From contig CP136066.1 in the NCBI GenBank assembly GCA_032622095.1, forward strand, positions 106,661,319 to 106,725,318: a DNA stretch of 64,000 nucleotides, given 5' to 3'. Each line of letters begins with the position of its first letter. Within the stretch, counting starts at the first letter, position 1. The translations under genes and the position numbers were made by a program. Positions 62,434 through 64,000 of this stretch are shown one piece after another. This stretch comes from Siphonodentalium dalli. Lineage: Eukaryota; Mollusca; Scaphopoda; Gadilida; Siphonodentaliidae. The notes beneath the pieces are model-generated. The model had not been told where the DNA came from and did not search any database. It saw only the letters and a program-made list of their open reading frames with translations.

Positions 62434-62905
62434 TTAATTTAAATAATAAAATTCATGATAACACAAAATGATTAACCTTGGCTTTGTTCGTTTCATGACA
62501 ACCTTTCTGCCATCTTTCGATACCCGATACGGTCCATTAACGTAGTTCCTATCGAAGTAGGCAACCACATCCATAAGTTCTTCCGGAACAGTGTTCATCA
62601 CATGCTGCATGCCTAGTTTGACCTTCTCCTGTGGTAGAAATGCCAGACCATCCAACATTCCAATGGCATGTTTCACATTGTCGTCACCTTTGTTGAGAGT
62701 GGAAAGTCCAAGTTCTTGCCGAACATTGTCCTGATGGCGTTGTGGATGGCCGTCTCAAAGTCGCACGAAACTGACATCGGGTCTGGAATCAGTTCCAACA
62801 TTTGGCACCTATTACTAGTAAGGACTGCAGCAAGGAATTCCTCGTATGTTGTTTGCTCCTTCGATGGCAGGGTGGGGAAATGTCCGGGTGGGGAAATGTC
62901 CGGTG
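62434..62905 (-). pseudogene. MULE-type transposase fragment (- strand)
   Basis: Reads YEEFLAAVLTSNRC, then PDPMSVSCDFETAIHNAIRT, then (after a frame change near 62670-62720) LGLSTLNKGDDNVKHAIGML, DGLAFLP, and VPEELMDVVAYFDRNYVNGP. This is the order of the MULE transposase domain around its second catalytic Asp (D in CDFETA). The conserved G-C-x-F-H segment expected after the first part is missing, which points to a small internal deletion. Non-functional. Confidence 0.75.
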
Positions 62906-62975
62906 GGTAAATGTCCAGGTGGGGAAATGTCCGCTTTTGAAAGTGGGGAAATGTCCGGTGGGGAAATGTCCGTAT
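62868..62975 (+). repeat. Short tandem repeat GGTGGGGAAATGTCC
   Basis: Five to six copies of a 14-16 bp unit, interrupted once by GCTTTTGAAA. It lies between the two opposed transposase fragments and may be the joined ends of two elements. Confidence 0.8.
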
Positions 62976-62999
62976 ACCTGGAAGAGAGATACTACCTGG

Positions 63000-63208
63000 G
63001 CGCGATATCAAAGGGTGCGTCTTCCACTGGTGCCAGGCTGTACGTGATGAAGAAGGTCAGTGATATCGGGTTGAAAACCGCCTATAAAAATAACAACCCA
63101 ATCAAGGCGTACATCCAACAGTTCCTAGCTTTGCCATTCCTACCATCAAGAACCGAATTCCTGAAGGATGTGAACGCGATCTACAAGAATGGCCAATCCA
63201 AGAAATAA
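63000..63208 (+). pseudogene. MULE-type transposase fragment (+ strand)
   Basis: One frame gives GCVFHWCQAV at 63013-63042 (the G-C-x-F-H motif of MULE transposases). A frame change leads to KKVSDIGLKTAYKNNNPIKA, YIQQFLALPFLPSR and TEFLKDVNAIYKN, then a stop at 63206-63208. The sequence differs from the - strand fragment, so it comes from a different element. It is followed by AAGAAGAAG repeats. Confidence 0.7.
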
Positions 63209-63646
63209 AGAAGGAAGAAGAAAGAAGAAGACCTACCTACACAAAGAAGAAGAAGAAAGAAGAAGACCTACGCAATGTTTTAATATTTATAAATAAATAA
63301 TGTATATATTGACTGATTTTTCCATGTTTTATCTTGTTTTTAATCATTAAATAACCAGATGTTTTATCATGTAAACTGTATATATTTACTGTTTTAACTT
63401 GTTTTTAATCAATTTAATCAATAAATGTTCATATCTTTCATCATATATTCACGTTATTGTTCGAATTTGTTGCAGTGTTAATTACTATGTCACATGTGTG
63501 TATACCCATTACTATTGTTGCGAATAAAACGTTAATTACAAACATAAATCTCCATTGTCATCAAAAGACCGGTCCCAAATCAAAGGCAATCATAGTAACA
63601 TGCCGTCCAATTAACACCCACACTACCTAATTACCCGAATTGAATA
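63209..63646. other. Interior of the composite element, unassigned
   Basis: AAGAAGAAGAAAGAAGAAGA tract at 63210-63266, then AT-rich DNA with AATAAA signals. No coding sequence. Confidence 0.35.
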
Positions 63647-63739
63647 GGGGCCGAACAAGCCCGGCCGAAAGAGCCCTGGACCGAAAAGTCCAAGGCCGAA
63701 AGAGCCCTGGACCGAATCGACCCGCTCCCCCCGCACCTA

Positions 63740-64000
63740 TTAACGCGTTGAGTGCCACTACGAGTTATCTCGTAGTACGCAACCTTCGCAGGTTGCCACT
63801 ACGAGTTATCTCGTAGTGGTTTCCATGTCGTGTAACTGACAAACGGAAGCAGTGGAATAGGTCGATGCACCACGAAAACCCAGCCTCGGGACATCAGAAC
63901 AGTGATTTTATCAAATAAATAGTGTGGCTCTCCTTGCATTGTTCAACAGAGGTGAGCACCATGAGCACATATATTCTACTCAAAATGATCCAGTTGTGAG
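63740..64000. mobile_element. Left part of a TTAA-type element with CACTACGAG palindromes
   Basis: TTAACGCGTTGAGTGCC resembles the TTAACCCTTTGAGTGCC ends seen elsewhere. The 24-bp palindrome CCACTACGAGTTATCTCGTA+GTGG occurs nearly twice (63754-63777 and 63797-63820), separated by AACCTTCGCAGGTT. The element appears to run off the window. Confidence 0.45.

Larger units (their letters stand above)
60347..63723. mobile_element. Composite element with long terminal inverted repeats and MULE remnants
   Basis: The left TIR (60347-60392, GGGTCGATTCGGTCCAGGGC ... GGCCGGGCTTGTTCGGCCC) is the reverse complement of the right TIR (63647-63723). The right arm has a 31-bp internal duplication (GAGCCCTGGACCGAA.. 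twice). Between them are a nested Helitron, two fragments of MULE-type transposase and a GGGGAAATGTCC tandem. Assigning the TIRs to a MULE is inference from the transposase fragments. No target duplication was seen. Confidence 0.65.

Noticed and set aside
62868..62975. Short coding repeats (VGKCPGGEMS) as a gene
   Set aside because: A 14-16 bp non-coding tandem between two broken transposase fragments.

Overview
This is a stretch of animal nuclear DNA, AT-rich and dominated by transposable elements. It holds one recognisable host gene on the + strand, split by spliceosomal introns. The organism is most likely a mollusc, and a bivalve would fit. The reasons are the kinds of repeats present: tandem-repeat-bearing elements with GTCC-rich ends, abundant TTAA-flanked miniature elements, a SINE-like GACGTTAAAC tail and a Ty3-type retrotransposon. 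This placement is inference, because nothing in the window fixes the species.

Host gene. Exons at 5901-6018 (probable start exon), 17496-17588, 20998-21183, 25318-25791, 27874-28035, 31075-31259, 32286-32335, 44016-45623 and 48899-48966 join with consistent phase into a 945-codon frame. It encodes a CCDC9 family protein, which in vertebrates is a probable exon junction complex component. The conserved family core lies in the exons at 27874 and 31075. The N-terminal coiled-coil exon expected between 6018 and 17496 is not visible. That intron contains a 100-N assembly gap and a 9 kb retrotransposon. An alternative exon with an in-frame stop lies at 46888-46938, and one 3' splice site is duplicated (27812-27903).

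Retrotransposon. A Ty3/gypsy LTR element on the - strand fills 7700-16818: 5' LTR 15663-16818, primer-binding site, gag, protease, RT, RNase H, integrase, an extra ORF, polypurine tract, and a 3' LTR cut by the assembly gap. The extra ORF is the most interesting item in the window. It shows a C2H2 zinc finger, two PLDLS (CtBP-binding type) motifs and a basic C-terminus. The U3 region carries an array of seven GGGAACGCA-type motifs around a TATA box, so the element may encode and contain its own transcriptional control module.

Other repeats. 1-6.4 kb is a cluster of TTAA and TA foldback elements. 18.1-20.5 kb is a tandem array with a 482-bp higher-order period. 21.4-24.7 kb is a 3.3 kb terminal-inverted-repeat element. 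26.9-27.7 kb is a non-autonomous hAT element with a perfect 8-bp target duplication. 28.8-30.9 kb holds two nested or inverted elements. 32.4-33.7 kb is an exact 174-bp tandem repeat. 36-43 kb is intron with scattered foldbacks. 49.6-60.2 kb is downstream of the gene and holds only repeats and unassigned DNA. 60.3-63.7 kb is a composite: a long inverted repeat enclosing a complete-looking Helitron and two head-to-head remnants of a MULE-type transposase.

No rRNA, convincing tRNA gene, CRISPR array or second host gene was found.
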